The notes: a model not told the origin generated them from the letters alone. Numbered from the stretch's first letter, positions 53,084-63,492 are shown. The stretch is 64,000 bases of DNA from Candidatus Chloroploca asiatica (GCF_002532075.1 NZ_LYXE01000036.1:32468-96467), one strand, 5' to 3'. Numbers and translations are program-made.

Positions 53084-54691
53084 ATGACCACACTTGATGA
53101 TCGGTTACGCCATCGTTTGCACGCTGCGGGCATTGCGGCGAGTGATGAGGATCTTGAAGGGATTGCGGCGAAGGGGTTTTTGAGTCGGCTGACCGATTTT
53201 GTCCGCATTGTGGCCGAGACGCCGGCGGCGACGCCGCCAGATTACCTGGATGCCCAGAGTTTGCCTGTTCCATCTGAGGTTGTTGTGGCAGCACCTTTGC
53301 CCCTGGATGGTCCTGTGGATAGTCTGCTTGGCGTCGCTGCGCAGATCCGCGCCGGGGCCACGAGCCCAACGGCACTGGTCGAAGCCGCGCTGGCCCGCAT
53401 CACGGCGTATGATCCAGCGTTGAATGCGATACAAATGGTGCTGGCCGAACAAGCCTATGAGGCGGCTCAACGGGCTGAAGCGGAACTGGCGGCAGGTCAT
53501 GAGCGTGGCTGGCTGCACGGCATCCCCCTGGGGATCAAAGATCTTCTGGATATGGCCGGCTTGCCGACGGCGGCTGGTTCATTGATTTGCGCCGGGCACA
53601 TGGCAACTGAGGATGCGACGGCCGTTGCACGCCTGCGTGACGCCGGGGCGGTTCTGGTGGCGCGCACCCGTATGTCCGAGTTCGCCTATTCACCTGGCTC
53701 GAACAATGCCCACTATGGGGCAACCGGCAACCCGTTTGACCCGACTCGTGATACCGGCGGATCGAGTAGTGGCTCGGCGGCGGCCACGGCGACCGGCATG
53801 ACCTATGCTGCCCTGGGAACTGATACGGGTTGCTCGATCCGTATTCCGGCAGCTTTCTGTGGCCTGGTTGGACTCAAACCCACCTGGGGACGCACCAGCC
53901 TGGCCGGGGCCGTGACGCTCTCGTGGTCGCTTGATCATCTCGGGCCATTGGCGCGGACGGTTGCCGATGCCGCAGCAATGTTAGAGGTGCTGGCCGGGCC
54001 TGATCTACGCGATGGGCGCACGTTGCGCGGGGCACCACCGTATGTCACAGGCGAGCTTGGGGCAGGGGTACGTGGCCTGCGGATCGGCATGATGGTCAGT
54101 GATGGCAGTGGCTTGCCGATGGCCGGGGTCGAGCAGTTCGATGCCGTACACCAGGCCGCCAAGGCCCTCGAAGCCGCTGGAGCGACCGTCATCGAACTGG
54201 ACATACCTGAACTCGATAGACTACGGGTGATTGGCAGTGCGCTGCTCGCCATAGAAGCGGCCTCGTTTCATATGCCCTGGTTGCAGACCCGGCTCGGTGA
54301 CTATGGTGAATTTATGCGCCAGCGCATCCTGTCGGCGTTTGCCTATGAACCGGGCGCCTTTGTGCGTGCGCAACAAGCGCGGGCCTTCTTGCGTCGTGCG
54401 ATCAGTGCGCGCACCGCCGACTTTGATCTGTTGATCGGGCCGATCCATCCAGGGCCAATCCCAGAACGTGGCGTACCAGCAACCAATGGCCTGGCGATCC
54501 CCTTCAACTGTCTCGGATGGCCCGCCCTCACCCAACCGACCGGGTTCGGCAGTGACGACTTGCCGCTCAGTGTCCAGCTTGTGGCCCACCCCTGGCGCGA
54601 AGCAACCCTGCTCCGCGCCGCCTATGTGGCCGAGCAAAGCCTGGGCTATGTGCGATGGGAACCGGGTTCAGGGCCAATAAGTTTCACATAA
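53084..54691 (+). CDS. amidase-signature hydrolase
   Basis: 535 residues from ATG 53084 (CGAGGACAAAGCC upstream); the frame open to 52970 includes repeat DNA. The amidase-signature catalytic triad is present: Lys in GIPLGIKDLLD, cis-Ser and nucleophile Ser in TGGSSSGSAAATATG, followed by GTDTGCSIRIPAAFCGLVGL and KPTWGRTS. It hydrolyses an amide; substrate not predictable, and it is not GatA-specific in context. Residues before 75 form an N-terminal helical extension. The last six codons (GPISFT) and the TAA lie in the end of a MITE-like element. Confidence 0.9.
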   Translation: MTTLDDRLRHRLHAAGIAASDEDLEGIAAKGFLSRLTDFVRIVAETPAATPPDYLDAQSLPVPSEVVVAAPLPLDGPVDSLLGVAAQIRAGATSPTALVEAALARITAYDPALNAIQMVLAEQAYEAAQRAEAELAAGHERGWLHGIPLGIKDLLDMAGLPTAAGSLICAGHMATEDATAVARLRDAGAVLVARTRMSEFAYSPGSNNAHYGATGNPFDPTRDTGGSSSGSAAATATGMTYAALGTDTGCSIRIPAAFCGLVGLKPTWGRTSLAGAVTLSWSLDHLGPLARTVADAAAMLEVLAGPDLRDGRTLRGAPPYVTGELGAGVRGLRIGMMVSDGSGLPMAGVEQFDAVHQAAKALEAAGATVIELDIPELDRLRVIGSALLAIEAASFHMPWLQTRLGDYGEFMRQRILSAFAYEPGAFVRAQQARAFLRRAISARTADFDLLIGPIHPGPIPERGVPATNGLAIPFNCLGWPALTQPTGFGSDDLPLSVQLVAHPWREATLLRAAYVAEQSLGYVRWEPGSGPISFT

Positions 54692-54795
54692 GCTCACGCG
54701 AAGGCGCGAAGGGGTGCTCACCTACGCGAAAAACGTTGCGCCTTTGCGCCTTTGCGTCAAAACAACCGCCTTCTTGGCAAGATATTGGGTTCAGA
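54674..54795 (-). mobile_element. MITE-like element at the amidase 3' end
   Basis: On the minus strand it begins TGAACCCAATATCTTGCCAA and contains GACGCAAAGGCGCAAAGGCG, then TTTTTCGCGTAGGTGAGC, CGCCTTCGCGTGAGCTTATG. This matches the element at 34768-34893 in inverse orientation. Its other end CCAATAAGTTTCACATAAG overlaps the amidase stop. Right terminal repeat matches the family at most positions. Confidence 0.75.
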
Positions 54796-54829
54796 ACGCA
54801 TAGCCTGAGATGCTGCGGCGACGAGATGC

Positions 54830-57800
54830 TTACCGAGCTGCGAGGGTTGGCAAGAAGATGCGATACCGTGCGCCCGGTTGCGCTGGCGTGGCGGCGAGGC
54901 CGATGGCAAGCCCGCGTGTGTCACTGATCGTGATCGGTTCCAGGCTCACCGCAAGCCCCTGCGGGAGATTCGCGGCGAGTGGGTAGGTACCTGGGCGGGT
55001 TTCTCCCAACAGATAGCGCCCGTCGTGATCGGTGACGGTGGTTTGTCCACCGAGCACGATGGGTACGCCCGCGAGCGGCGCTTCCCAGGGCTGGCGTAGG
55101 CCGTCGCCGTTGCTGTCGAGCCAGGCTGTGCCGCGGACGATGCCCGCCGGGACGGCAGGGAGTCCGATGGCGCTGTTGGTGGCAGGGTTGGCTGCGCCTG
55201 GAGCGACGGCCCGCCACCAGGGCGTGATAGTGTATGTGCCGTTAGGCACCTCCCAGAAGCGGAACATGCCGCGGGCTGTGCGCTGCGTCCCTACGCCGTT
55301 GACCGTCACGGTGATTGGTGTGGTGACCAGCGGCTCGTCGGCACCACGCTGGCCGTCGTTGTCCCAGTCGTCGTAGACGGCCCCCGAGAGTTGCGCCAAG
55401 GGGCGGAGAGCGATGCTTAGCCCGCCACCGTCTTCGAGGGTGAGCGTTTGGGGTGGGACGGCGGCATACGCTGCCGGAGGCGTGACGGTGACGGTGTAGG
55501 TTCCGTCGGGAAGCGTGGGGAGGCTGAAGCGGCCCTGTGCATCGCTGACAACCGTGGCTGTCGTGGGGCCAGTCAGGGCAAGCATCACCCCGGCGACACC
55601 AACTTCACCCTCGCGGAGCCAGGTGTCGCCGTCTTCATCGGCAAAAACTTGCCCCTGCAAGCCTCCGGCGAAGCGGAACGGCAGTGGCGGCAGCGTTGCA
55701 TCAGCACCATTCAGCCAGATCGAGGCCCTGTTGCCCTGCACTGGCAGATACCCGGTCGGCGCTACAACTTCGAGGGTCTGGAGCCCGTTGGCGAGACCGG
55801 TGATCAGACCGGTCGTATCGTTGCCGACCCGCACACCAGGTACGGATGGTTCGTTGTCGTCCCAGACTCCGTTCAGGTTGTCATCGCGGAAGGCCGACCA
55901 CGCGAGCGCGGCGCTCTCGGTCAGGTTGCGTGGCTGGGCGGCAGCGGGAACCAGCGTGAGGTCGCGCTGCCAGTAGCCTGGATGCCAGATGATCGCGCCG
56001 CCCGTAGTCTGATAGCTGAAATTGGTTCCGGTGGCCTGGAAGGTGCTTTGCTGATAGCCGCTGAGTTGACGAGCAGCGATGCAGTAGGCGAGACCGTTGC
56101 CCGGCAGCATGGTGGTCAGCAGTTTGTACGCGCCGTTGATGTCGCTCGTCGTTTCGAGACCCTGCCATGCCGGATTGCTCTGCTGGCAACCGCCATCGGG
56201 TACCCACTGGTAGTACCCGATGCGCACCCCCGCTACGCCTGCACCATTGGCGGTGATCCGTCCATACACCGTATTGTAGTTGTGCTCGCCGCCGCCCTGG
56301 TAGATACCGATGTTGGCCTGCACTGGCTGTGTCCCCGGCAAGAACCAGCCCGGCGCTTCGGTCAGGCTATCGCTGGCACTGGCCGCCTGGCTGACGTAGA
56401 GATCCACCGTGACGAGATACCGTACCCCCGCTTGCACGTTGGTGAACAGATAGGCTCCGTTGGCATCAGGCACGGCAGTTTGTACCGGCAAGCCGCCGTC
56501 GTTCAACAGGGTGACCACGTACCCGGTCGCGGAAGCTTCGCCCACATCCCGCTGCGCATTCAGGTTGGCATCAAGATAGACCAGACCGCTCAGGTAGCCA
56601 AGCGGGTTGAGCGTCAGGTTTTGCTGGAGGCTCTGCCCGGCGGCGGCATAGTTCACAACCGGCTCGCTCGCCAGCAGATGGCCCGGCGGCAGTGTGGGGA
56701 TGCTCAGACGGTACTGGCCGGTGGGGAGATTGGTGAACTGGTAGAAGGCGTCGCTGCACCAGCCGACACATCCGGTCGCCGCGACGGTCTCGTAGGTCTG
56801 ATTCGTCGCCACATTCGTCAGGCGCACCGTCGTCCCGGCCATCGCCCCCTCCGGGCCGATAACCGCACCACTAATGCCGCCGGCGACCCGCACCGCCACC
56901 TTGCGCGTCGTCACACCGGCTCCAACGACAACATTGAGTGGCTGCGCCGCGCTGATCGTATGCCCCGCCGGAGCGACTACATTCAGACTGTAATTGCCCG
57001 TTGCCAGCACAAAGGTCGCCCCGTTTTCGCTGACGCTTCTGGTCTGGCCGCCCACGGTAGCCGAGCCGCTGCCAAGCAATGGCTCGTTGCTGTCGTGGGT
57101 GCCATCGCCGTCTACGTCCCAGAAGACCTGCACCAGCAGGGTGCCCTGCGCATAGACAGGGAGCATGACGGGCACGCCGCTGTTGCGCGGCATCGCTGCA
57201 CCATTCAAGTTGGCCGGGGCAACATCCGCAGGCAGCGTGCTGGTGACGATCCTGACGCACCCAGGTGGGCTGCCGGGCGCGGCGGCCAGGGCACGCATCT
57301 GCGCCACAAGCGGATTGGTGAAGAGCACCAGCCCGTCGGTATTGGTCGTTCTGATGTCGATGGGAGCGGCAAGCCCGCCGCAGGGCTGGTTGGTCAGGGC
57401 CACATCGACCCCGCCCAAGCGCTGTTCCCCCGGATTGAGTTGCCCATCGTGATTGCTATCGAGAAAAACGATAGCGCGTGGACGGGCATCATTGGGCGGC
57501 AGCGGAAATTGCACCCAGGGGACCCCACCGCTGGCCGGAACAACCGCGATGCGCGTCAGTTGCAGGTCGGGCGTGCTCATCGTGACCCGGTATTCGCCAC
57601 TGGTAATCGAGAGCACCGTGAATGAGCCATCAGAGGCCGTTGTGTGGGTGGAGATAGGGGTGTCTGTCAGGCTTGTAACGGTGATCGCCGCCCCGGCATA
57701 GGGATCATCAATGCCCACGTCGTAGCTGCCATTGTTGTTGACATCATAAAAAGCATACCCGGTCAGACTGCGGTTTTCGGTGCGCGTATAGCCGAAATTG

Positions 57801-60800
57801 AGCATCTCTGGCGAGCCAAAGCCAGTCAGGTCGCGCCAGGCCGAGGGAGCGGTCTGGGGGACAAAGCCACCAGGGAAGTTGATCGTCACGCGGTAGTTGC
57901 CCACGGGCAGGTTGGGAAAGGCATAGTAGCCGGTGTTCCAGCCCGTCCCAACGGTTGTCACCGTCGTGCTGATGACGGTTCCCGCAGCGTTGGCGAGCGT
58001 CACTGTGAGGTCGTTATTGCTGGGGATATTGGTCTCGGTGCAATAGTCGGTGTTGCCGCGCACCCCCAGCGGATAACAGCGATCCCAATAGGCATAACCG
58101 CTGATCGTCTGGAGATTGGTGGGGTTGAAAGGATAGTCCACTTCGGCGTGGGTCTCGCCATCCAACGTCACCACGCTGGAACTTTCCGGCCAGCCCGGTT
58201 CTGCCGGGATAACAACAACCTCGTAGCTACCCGGCGGCAGATCCGTGATCACCGTCGCGGGATTGGCGCTGGTCAAATCCACCGTTGCCACCAGGTTGCC
58301 ATCGGCGTCGTAGATTTCCACCGTACACGGAAAGCCCTGCCCCGCAACTTCGCAGCCCACCGCCAGCGCTTGCGCCGGGGTGACGGTAAACGTGGTGTTG
58401 GCAAAGGTATTATTGGCGACAACCACGGTGCGCGACGTGGGTGCGACGATCGTTTCGGGAGGCAGATATTCAGGTAGGACCGTAAGCGTGTACGTGCCCG
58501 CATCCAGATCAGCCCAGGCCTGCCCATTCACACCGGTGGCGAGCGTCTGATCTACGCCGTTGCCCTGCAAGCGAAAAAAGATGAACCCTGCCGGCAGAGT
58601 CTGGCTGCCAATGGTCTGCTGCGTGTGGACGGTGAGGCGGCCGATCCGCTCCGCCAGCCAGTTTTCGGTGACAAAGCTGTTCGGCGGCAGCGGAAAGACA
58701 CGGAAAGCACTGCTGCTGCCGATGACATAGGGGTATGGCAGGTTGATGCCTAAGCCTTTGTTCTCGGACGGTGCCTGTTCGACGAAGGTGTAGTCGCCGT
58801 TAGCATTGGTGGTGGTGACGGCAATCGGCTGGGCAATATTCAGGCTCGCATTGGGGATGCCCGCGCCACCGGTCGTCGTCACGCGCCCGCTGACGGTGCC
58901 GCCACGATTGAAAGGCGCGTGGTAATTCAGCAGCGGATCGTCCTGATCGAGCCAAATATTGAAGCCCCCTAAGCGGCGCTCGGGCGGAAAAAAGCCCGGG
59001 GCGTACATCTGCAGAACGTAGACCCGCTCGTGGGGTAAGATCAGGCGAAACAGGCCGTCGGCGTCGGTGGTGATGGTCTGTTGCGAAAATTGAAAGCCAT
59101 AGAAATCGAGTTGCAACCCGGCCAGCGGCTCTTCGTCGGGCTCGGGAAAGCCAGAGCCATCCAGGTCTACCCAGGCGCGCCCGGCGATGATACCAAAACC
59201 GGCGGGCGGCGTTTCGTGCAGCCCAAAGTTCACGACGGTGCCGCCCTGATCGCCCATCGGGATGGCAAGATCGGTCGCCGTGGTCGGCGACATATTGGTG
59301 GCTGAAGCGCTCACGGTGTAGAGGCCCGGTTCGGGGATACGGATCTGGTACCAACCGTCAGCGTCGGTTGTCGCTTCGATACTTCCCGTAGGGCCAACAG
59401 CCGTAACCGTCACCCCGGCCATGCCGTCTTCACCGAGACCCAGGATGCCGTCAAGATCCCGATCCTGCCAGACGCGGCCATTGATGTTGGGGGCCTCGAC
59501 CAGCGTGACAACCGTGTGCGCCTGCGCACTGCTGCTGTTGTTGCTGGCCGTGACGGTAGCAGTATAGACCCCAGGTGCGGCGTAGCTATGTTCGACCAGC
59601 GGCCCGGCGGCCAGATTGCCGTCGCCCAGATGCCACACGTAGCTCACGCCCGTCCCGGCACTGATGCTGGCGGCAAAGGTGACAGGATCATTGGCATAGC
59701 CCGAGGTGGTGTGGGTCGCGTTCAGCCCGACGATTGGCGGATCGAGCACGCCCCCGGCGGGCAGGGCCAGCGAAAACTCCGACGTGCTGCCGTCGGCGTG
59801 CGTGGCCGTGGCGCTGACGAACTGATTGGGCGGAATGGTTGTGGGCAGAGTCACGTCAAATTCGGCGTCGCCTTCGGCATCGGTGCTCACACTGGCCGCA
59901 CCCAGGTAGAACTCACCCTCGCCGTAGCCACTGGGATCGGCCTCGGCGCTGTAATAGAAATCGAGCGTGAAGGTGATGTTGGGGTTACTATTCAGAGAAC
60001 CTCGAATAACCGTAGTGCCATTGGCATAACCCTGGGCAAAGGTGATGACCGGGTAGTTTTGCAGGTTGTTGCCGCCGGTGTCCAGGTCGTCATCATCGTT
60101 GATATTCACGCCATCGGGCCAGCGCAGATCGATGCCCAGCTGCGAATTGGCGTAGATGCGGTTGCCGCGAATCGTATTGCGCAGGCCAGTATTGCCCACT
60201 CTCACGCCGCTGTAGAATGCCGAGATTGTGCCATTGTGGGCGATAAGGTTGGCTTCCCCAGGTTCGGTACCGCCGATCACATTGTCATTGCCCGATAGGA
60301 AAAGCCCGTGCTGCCCATTGCCCAGCGGCGTGACGCCATCCGCACCCACGCCAATCCGATTGCCGGTGATCAGCATATTGGACGAATGGGTACTGATGCC
60401 TTCATAGGTGTGGCCAGAGATGACATTGTCGCGGATGATCGTGGGAGCGTACGAGGTGCTACCGATGCCGACATTGTTGGGCAGCGCTGCCAGACCAGTG
60501 GCGTCTACCCCCATCCAATTTCCGGCGATGATCGTGGGTGGCGCGTCAGGGTTGGGCAGGTTGTTGAAGTAGATAGCGTACGTGGAGACATTGGTATTGC
60601 CGGAGATCAGGTTACCTTCCAGGTCGTCGGAGACGCCGTCGCTATTGGTGCCGATGCGGTTGCCGTAGCCGCCCAGCAGGATGCCGGCGCGCGGCGAACT
60701 GCCGGTTCCATTGCGGATGGCAACCATGCCAGTGATGTCGGTGCCGATCTTGTTGCCGGCGACGACGTTGTTACGCGCCCCGGTTTGCTGCAGCATCACG

Positions 60801-61903
60801 CCAAAATCGATGTTGCCGGAAATCAGGTTGCCTTCCAATTCGTCAGAAACACCATCGCCATCCGTGCCGATGAGATTGTCATACGCGACGTAGACACGCA
60901 CGCCTTCCGCCTGGATACCTACGCTAGCCGTGCCGCTGGCGTTGGTGCCAATCAGATTGCCGGAGATGCGGTTGTGGTGGCTCTCGTTAAGGTTGCTTGT
61001 GCCGGTCAGGTTGATGTTGAGGATGCTGCCGCTGATGACGTTGCCTTCCAGCGCATCGCCTTGCCCGTCGCCATCAGTGCCGATGACCGTGTAACTGGCT
61101 TCCTGCACCAAAATACCGGCGGCGGCGACGGTCTGATTGTTTGTACCCACAGCCGCTGTTCCCGCCGCATTCAGGCCAATGTAATTGCCCATAATCAGGT
61201 TGCCCACAGTGGCGGGCTGATAGATCCAGATATTCTGCGCGACGTTGGCCGAGATGACGTTGCGCTCGGCCACATCGTTGACGCCGTCGGCATTGGTGCC
61301 AATGCGGTTGTTGCTAGAGCCGCCGTCAATCCAGATGCCGCGCGTATTAGCAACCCGCGTATCGCCGGCGAAGTTCGTGCCGATATAGTTGCCGTAGATC
61401 CAGTTGCCGCCGCCGGTTTGCAGGCGAATGCCACCGGCGAAGCCGCCAATCGCAAAGCCATTGATCACCAACCCGCGCACGACGCTGCCGCCGCCGGTGA
61501 GGGTGAGGCCGACGGCCTGAGGACCCGCCAACGCGCCATTGATTTCGATGAGGGGTGGGCCGGTGTAGCTACTGCCGCCCTGACTCCAGCCGTCAAGGGT
61601 GACCGGATCAGTGATGGTAGGAAGCGCCGAAGCAGGCTGAATGGTTTGCTGGCTCCCAGTTATCCCAACCGCGAACGCGATCGTATCCATGCCAGGGTTG
61701 GCATTGGCATCAAGGATGGCCTGGCGCAACGAACCAGGGCCACTATCGGCAGTGGTCGTCACGACCAACGTAGATGTCAGCAGCAACGGTTCGGCGCGCA
61801 CCAGGGTGCCCACATGGCCCACCAGCAGCAACCCGACAAGCAAGAGCATCACGCTCGCCACGTATCGCGTCCGTCGAAACATCCCACCAACTAGCCAGCG
61901 CAT
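54830..61903 (-). CDS. giant secreted beta-helix / PKD / SdrD-B-like protein
   Basis: 2357 residues from ATG 61903 with AGGAG eight bases upstream; a longer frame from 61981 is not supported. Signal-peptide helix VASVMLLLVGLLLVG. Residues 48-75 are CSLREA-like (TSTLVVTTTADSGPGSLRQA). About 80-620 is a right-handed beta-helix with repeating IGTDGDGVSDELEGNLISGN units. Then a beta-sandwich region, a PKD domain (about 717-804, VSYVWHLGDGNLAAGPLVEH), and about 14 SdrD-B/Cna-B-like domains (GRVWQDRDLDGILGLGEDG, VFLDSNHDGQLNPGEQRLGG) whose Asp/Asn loops probably bind calcium. It ends YRIFLPTLAAR. A surface adhesin or fibre is likely. Confidence 0.85.
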   Translation of the reverse strand: MRWLVGGMFRRTRYVASVMLLLVGLLLVGHVGTLVRAEPLLLTSTLVVTTTADSGPGSLRQAILDANANPGMDTIAFAVGITGSQQTIQPASALPTITDPVTLDGWSQGGSSYTGPPLIEINGALAGPQAVGLTLTGGGSVVRGLVINGFAIGGFAGGIRLQTGGGNWIYGNYIGTNFAGDTRVANTRGIWIDGGSSNNRIGTNADGVNDVAERNVISANVAQNIWIYQPATVGNLIMGNYIGLNAAGTAAVGTNNQTVAAAGILVQEASYTVIGTDGDGQGDALEGNVISGSILNINLTGTSNLNESHHNRISGNLIGTNASGTASVGIQAEGVRVYVAYDNLIGTDGDGVSDELEGNLISGNIDFGVMLQQTGARNNVVAGNKIGTDITGMVAIRNGTGSSPRAGILLGGYGNRIGTNSDGVSDDLEGNLISGNTNVSTYAIYFNNLPNPDAPPTIIAGNWMGVDATGLAALPNNVGIGSTSYAPTIIRDNVISGHTYEGISTHSSNMLITGNRIGVGADGVTPLGNGQHGLFLSGNDNVIGGTEPGEANLIAHNGTISAFYSGVRVGNTGLRNTIRGNRIYANSQLGIDLRWPDGVNINDDDDLDTGGNNLQNYPVITFAQGYANGTTVIRGSLNSNPNITFTLDFYYSAEADPSGYGEGEFYLGAASVSTDAEGDAEFDVTLPTTIPPNQFVSATATHADGSTSEFSLALPAGGVLDPPIVGLNATHTTSGYANDPVTFAASISAGTGVSYVWHLGDGNLAAGPLVEHSYAAPGVYTATVTASNNSSSAQAHTVVTLVEAPNINGRVWQDRDLDGILGLGEDGMAGVTVTAVGPTGSIEATTDADGWYQIRIPEPGLYTVSASATNMSPTTATDLAIPMGDQGGTVVNFGLHETPPAGFGIIAGRAWVDLDGSGFPEPDEEPLAGLQLDFYGFQFSQQTITTDADGLFRLILPHERVYVLQMYAPGFFPPERRLGGFNIWLDQDDPLLNYHAPFNRGGTVSGRVTTTGGAGIPNASLNIAQPIAVTTTNANGDYTFVEQAPSENKGLGINLPYPYVIGSSSAFRVFPLPPNSFVTENWLAERIGRLTVHTQQTIGSQTLPAGFIFFRLQGNGVDQTLATGVNGQAWADLDAGTYTLTVLPEYLPPETIVAPTSRTVVVANNTFANTTFTVTPAQALAVGCEVAGQGFPCTVEIYDADGNLVATVDLTSANPATVITDLPPGSYEVVVIPAEPGWPESSSVVTLDGETHAEVDYPFNPTNLQTISGYAYWDRCYPLGVRGNTDYCTETNIPSNNDLTVTLANAAGTVISTTVTTVGTGWNTGYYAFPNLPVGNYRVTINFPGGFVPQTAPSAWRDLTGFGSPEMLNFGYTRTENRSLTGYAFYDVNNNGSYDVGIDDPYAGAAITVTSLTDTPISTHTTASDGSFTVLSITSGEYRVTMSTPDLQLTRIAVVPASGGVPWVQFPLPPNDARPRAIVFLDSNHDGQLNPGEQRLGGVDVALTNQPCGGLAAPIDIRTTNTDGLVLFTNPLVAQMRALAAAPGSPPGCVRIVTSTLPADVAPANLNGAAMPRNSGVPVMLPVYAQGTLLVQVFWDVDGDGTHDSNEPLLGSGSATVGGQTRSVSENGATFVLATGNYSLNVVAPAGHTISAAQPLNVVVGAGVTTRKVAVRVAGGISGAVIGPEGAMAGTTVRLTNVATNQTYETVAATGCVGWCSDAFYQFTNLPTGQYRLSIPTLPPGHLLASEPVVNYAAAGQSLQQNLTLNPLGYLSGLVYLDANLNAQRDVGEASATGYVVTLLNDGGLPVQTAVPDANGAYLFTNVQAGVRYLVTVDLYVSQAASASDSLTEAPGWFLPGTQPVQANIGIYQGGGEHNYNTVYGRITANGAGVAGVRIGYYQWVPDGGCQQSNPAWQGLETTSDINGAYKLLTTMLPGNGLAYCIAARQLSGYQQSTFQATGTNFSYQTTGGAIIWHPGYWQRDLTLVPAAAQPRNLTESAALAWSAFRDDNLNGVWDDNEPSVPGVRVGNDTTGLITGLANGLQTLEVVAPTGYLPVQGNRASIWLNGADATLPPLPFRFAGGLQGQVFADEDGDTWLREGEVGVAGVMLALTGPTTATVVSDAQGRFSLPTLPDGTYTVTVTPPAAYAAVPPQTLTLEDGGGLSIALRPLAQLSGAVYDDWDNDGQRGADEPLVTTPITVTVNGVGTQRTARGMFRFWEVPNGTYTITPWWRAVAPGAANPATNSAIGLPAVPAGIVRGTAWLDSNGDGLRQPWEAPLAGVPIVLGGQTTVTDHDGRYLLGETRPGTYPLAANLPQGLAVSLEPITISDTRGLAIGLAATPAQPGARYRIFLPTLAAR

Positions 61904-62029
61904 CGTTGACTCCTGTCGCCATATGAGGAAAATCGGGGATGCACCCATCATAGCATCCAGGTGTCCACAAATTGTCGCCACGAGCGCTTGAGCCTAGAGC
62001 CAAGATCTTGCACATGCGGGCTACTCGTA

Positions 62030-62125
62030 TTGATGCAAAGGCGCAAAGTTTTTCGCGTAGGTGCGCTCACCCTTCACGCCTTCGCGCCTTCGCGTGAGCT
62101 TCTTTCAATCGTCTTGGGTCAAGAA
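62030..62125 (+). repeat. degenerate copy of the MITE-like element
   Basis: GATGCAAAGGCGCAAAG, TTTTTCGCGTAGGTGCGC, CGCCTTCGCGCCTTCGCGTG and AGCTTCTTTCAATCGTCTTG match the element at 34768-34893 except for a decayed left end. Right end TTGGGTCAAG resembles the terminal repeat TGGGTTTA. Confidence 0.65.
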
Positions 62126-62169
62126 CCACGGCAGAAGAGGCAATTGCCCAAATATCGCACCATAAACAC

Positions 62170-62198
62170 TAGTCAAAAGCGTTTACTTTCTATATAAT
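62170..62198 (+). promoter_or_regulatory. promoter of L,D-transpeptidase gene
   Basis: TATAAT at 62193-62198 is a perfect -10 box; TAGTCA at 62170-62175, 17 bases before it, is a weak -35. The start codon lies about 50 bases downstream, with AAGGAAACATAGT as ribosome binding site. Confidence 0.65.
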
Positions 62199-62249
62199 AG
62201 AAAAAAACAACGACCCTCCTCGCATGGCTTTATCCCAAGGAAACATAGT

Positions 62250-63470
62250 ATGCGTGCTCGCCGTTTGCTTCCACTGGCCGTTCCGTTACTCGTTATTACT
62301 GCTATCATAAGTAGTATTCTCTGGACACAGCATATTGAGGCGCGTCACCCGCGGGCCGATTTTGTGCCCCCGGTGAGCTACCGTGAGGCGCGGGCTGCGG
62401 TGGTTGCGGCCCAGGCCAACGAGGCGGCTTTCCGTGCCAGCCAGTTCCAACAGGCGGGCATCGTGAACGCAGAACAATTGCCTCGGATGCAGACCGTCTA
62501 TTTTGCGCAGACGGGGCATCACGTGAGCAACCGCAGTGGCTTTCTCAACTTCTGGCGGGCGAATGGTCAAATCCATACCTTTGGCTATCCGCTCACCGAA
62601 GAGTTTGTCGAAGATGGGCGCATTGTGCAATACTTCGAACGAGCCCGCTTCGAGTACCATCCCGAGTTGCCTGCCGATGAACAGGTGCAACTCGGGTTGC
62701 TGGGGCGTGATATGCTGGCCTACCAGGGTTTCCCGGCCCCGATCGAAGATCCACAGACAGGCGTGCTCTACTTCCCCGAAACGGGCCACACCCTCTGGGG
62801 CGAGTTCCGGAAAGCCTGGGAAAAGCGGGGTGGCATGCGCATCTTCGGCTTCCCATTGAGCGAAACCGTTGACGAAGGCGGGCGGCTCGTCCAGTATTTC
62901 GAGCGGGCCAAGTTCATCTATTTCCCCGAGGATCTGCCGAGTTTCTTCCAGAGCATGCGCGCTTCGACGGGCTACCGGATCAACTCGCTCCACGAGATTC
63001 AACTGAGCGATCTCGGTCGGCAACTGGCCCAACTCCGTGGGGTGAATATTGCCCCGGTCACGCAGATGCCGGGCACGTTGACCTGGCACCCCGCCATCTG
63101 GGAGCGCCGCATCGAAGTGAGCCTCAGCGAGCAGTGGCTGAGCGCCTACGAAGGGGATCTGCTCGTTTTCCGTGCGCCCGTTGCCACCGGAAGGGACGGC
63201 TTCAACACGCCAGTCGGCGAATATGCGATCTACCTCAAATACCCAATGCAGACGATGGCCGACTGCTTGGGAGGCGAGTGCTGGGAAGTCCCCAACATCC
63301 CGTGGGTACAGTATGTTGTGGGTGGCGTAGCCCTGCACGGTAGCTACTGGCACGACAACCACGGCACGGGTATCCGTGCCTCACACGGCTGCATCAACCT
63401 GCGCATCGATGATGCCCAGTGGCTCTACGGCTGGGCCGACCTGGGCACGCGCGTCATCATCTCGTACTAA
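62250..63470 (+). CDS. L,D-transpeptidase (YkuD domain), membrane-anchored
   Basis: 406 residues. N-terminal anchor helix (LLPLAVPLLVITAIISSILW). Residues of about 50 to 220 have two units with the pattern ETGHTLWGEFRKAWEKRG and GGLVQYFERAKF-type strands. The C-terminal YkuD domain (about 280-406) has TPVGEYAIYL, GVALHGSYWHDN and the catalytic ASHGCINLRIDDAQWLYGWA. It makes 3-3 or other crosslinks in peptidoglycan. An isolated gene with its own promoter. Confidence 0.92.
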   Translation: MRARRLLPLAVPLLVITAIISSILWTQHIEARHPRADFVPPVSYREARAAVVAAQANEAAFRASQFQQAGIVNAEQLPRMQTVYFAQTGHHVSNRSGFLNFWRANGQIHTFGYPLTEEFVEDGRIVQYFERARFEYHPELPADEQVQLGLLGRDMLAYQGFPAPIEDPQTGVLYFPETGHTLWGEFRKAWEKRGGMRIFGFPLSETVDEGGRLVQYFERAKFIYFPEDLPSFFQSMRASTGYRINSLHEIQLSDLGRQLAQLRGVNIAPVTQMPGTLTWHPAIWERRIEVSLSEQWLSAYEGDLLVFRAPVATGRDGFNTPVGEYAIYLKYPMQTMADCLGGECWEVPNIPWVQYVVGGVALHGSYWHDNHGTGIRASHGCINLRIDDAQWLYGWADLGTRVIISY

Positions 63471-63492
63471 CGAGCGCTCATCTTGCGCAACA

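Larger units (their letters stand above)
61904..62249. other. intergenic stretch with repeat copy and promoter
   Basis: Holds a copy of the dispersed repeat (about 62030-62125) in the same orientation as that at 34768 and a promoter for the L,D-transpeptidase at 62170-62198. No gene is seen. Confidence 0.6.

Noticed and set aside
55448..57625. 725-codon open frame on the plus strand
   Set aside because: It lies wholly opposite the giant secreted gene, whose repeats and domain motifs are clear. The plus-strand product has a His/Arg/Gln-rich composition without any motif.
60308..61894. 528-codon open frame on the plus strand
   Set aside because: Antisense shadow of the beta-helix region, caused by repeated codons in that gene. 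No start signal or motif.
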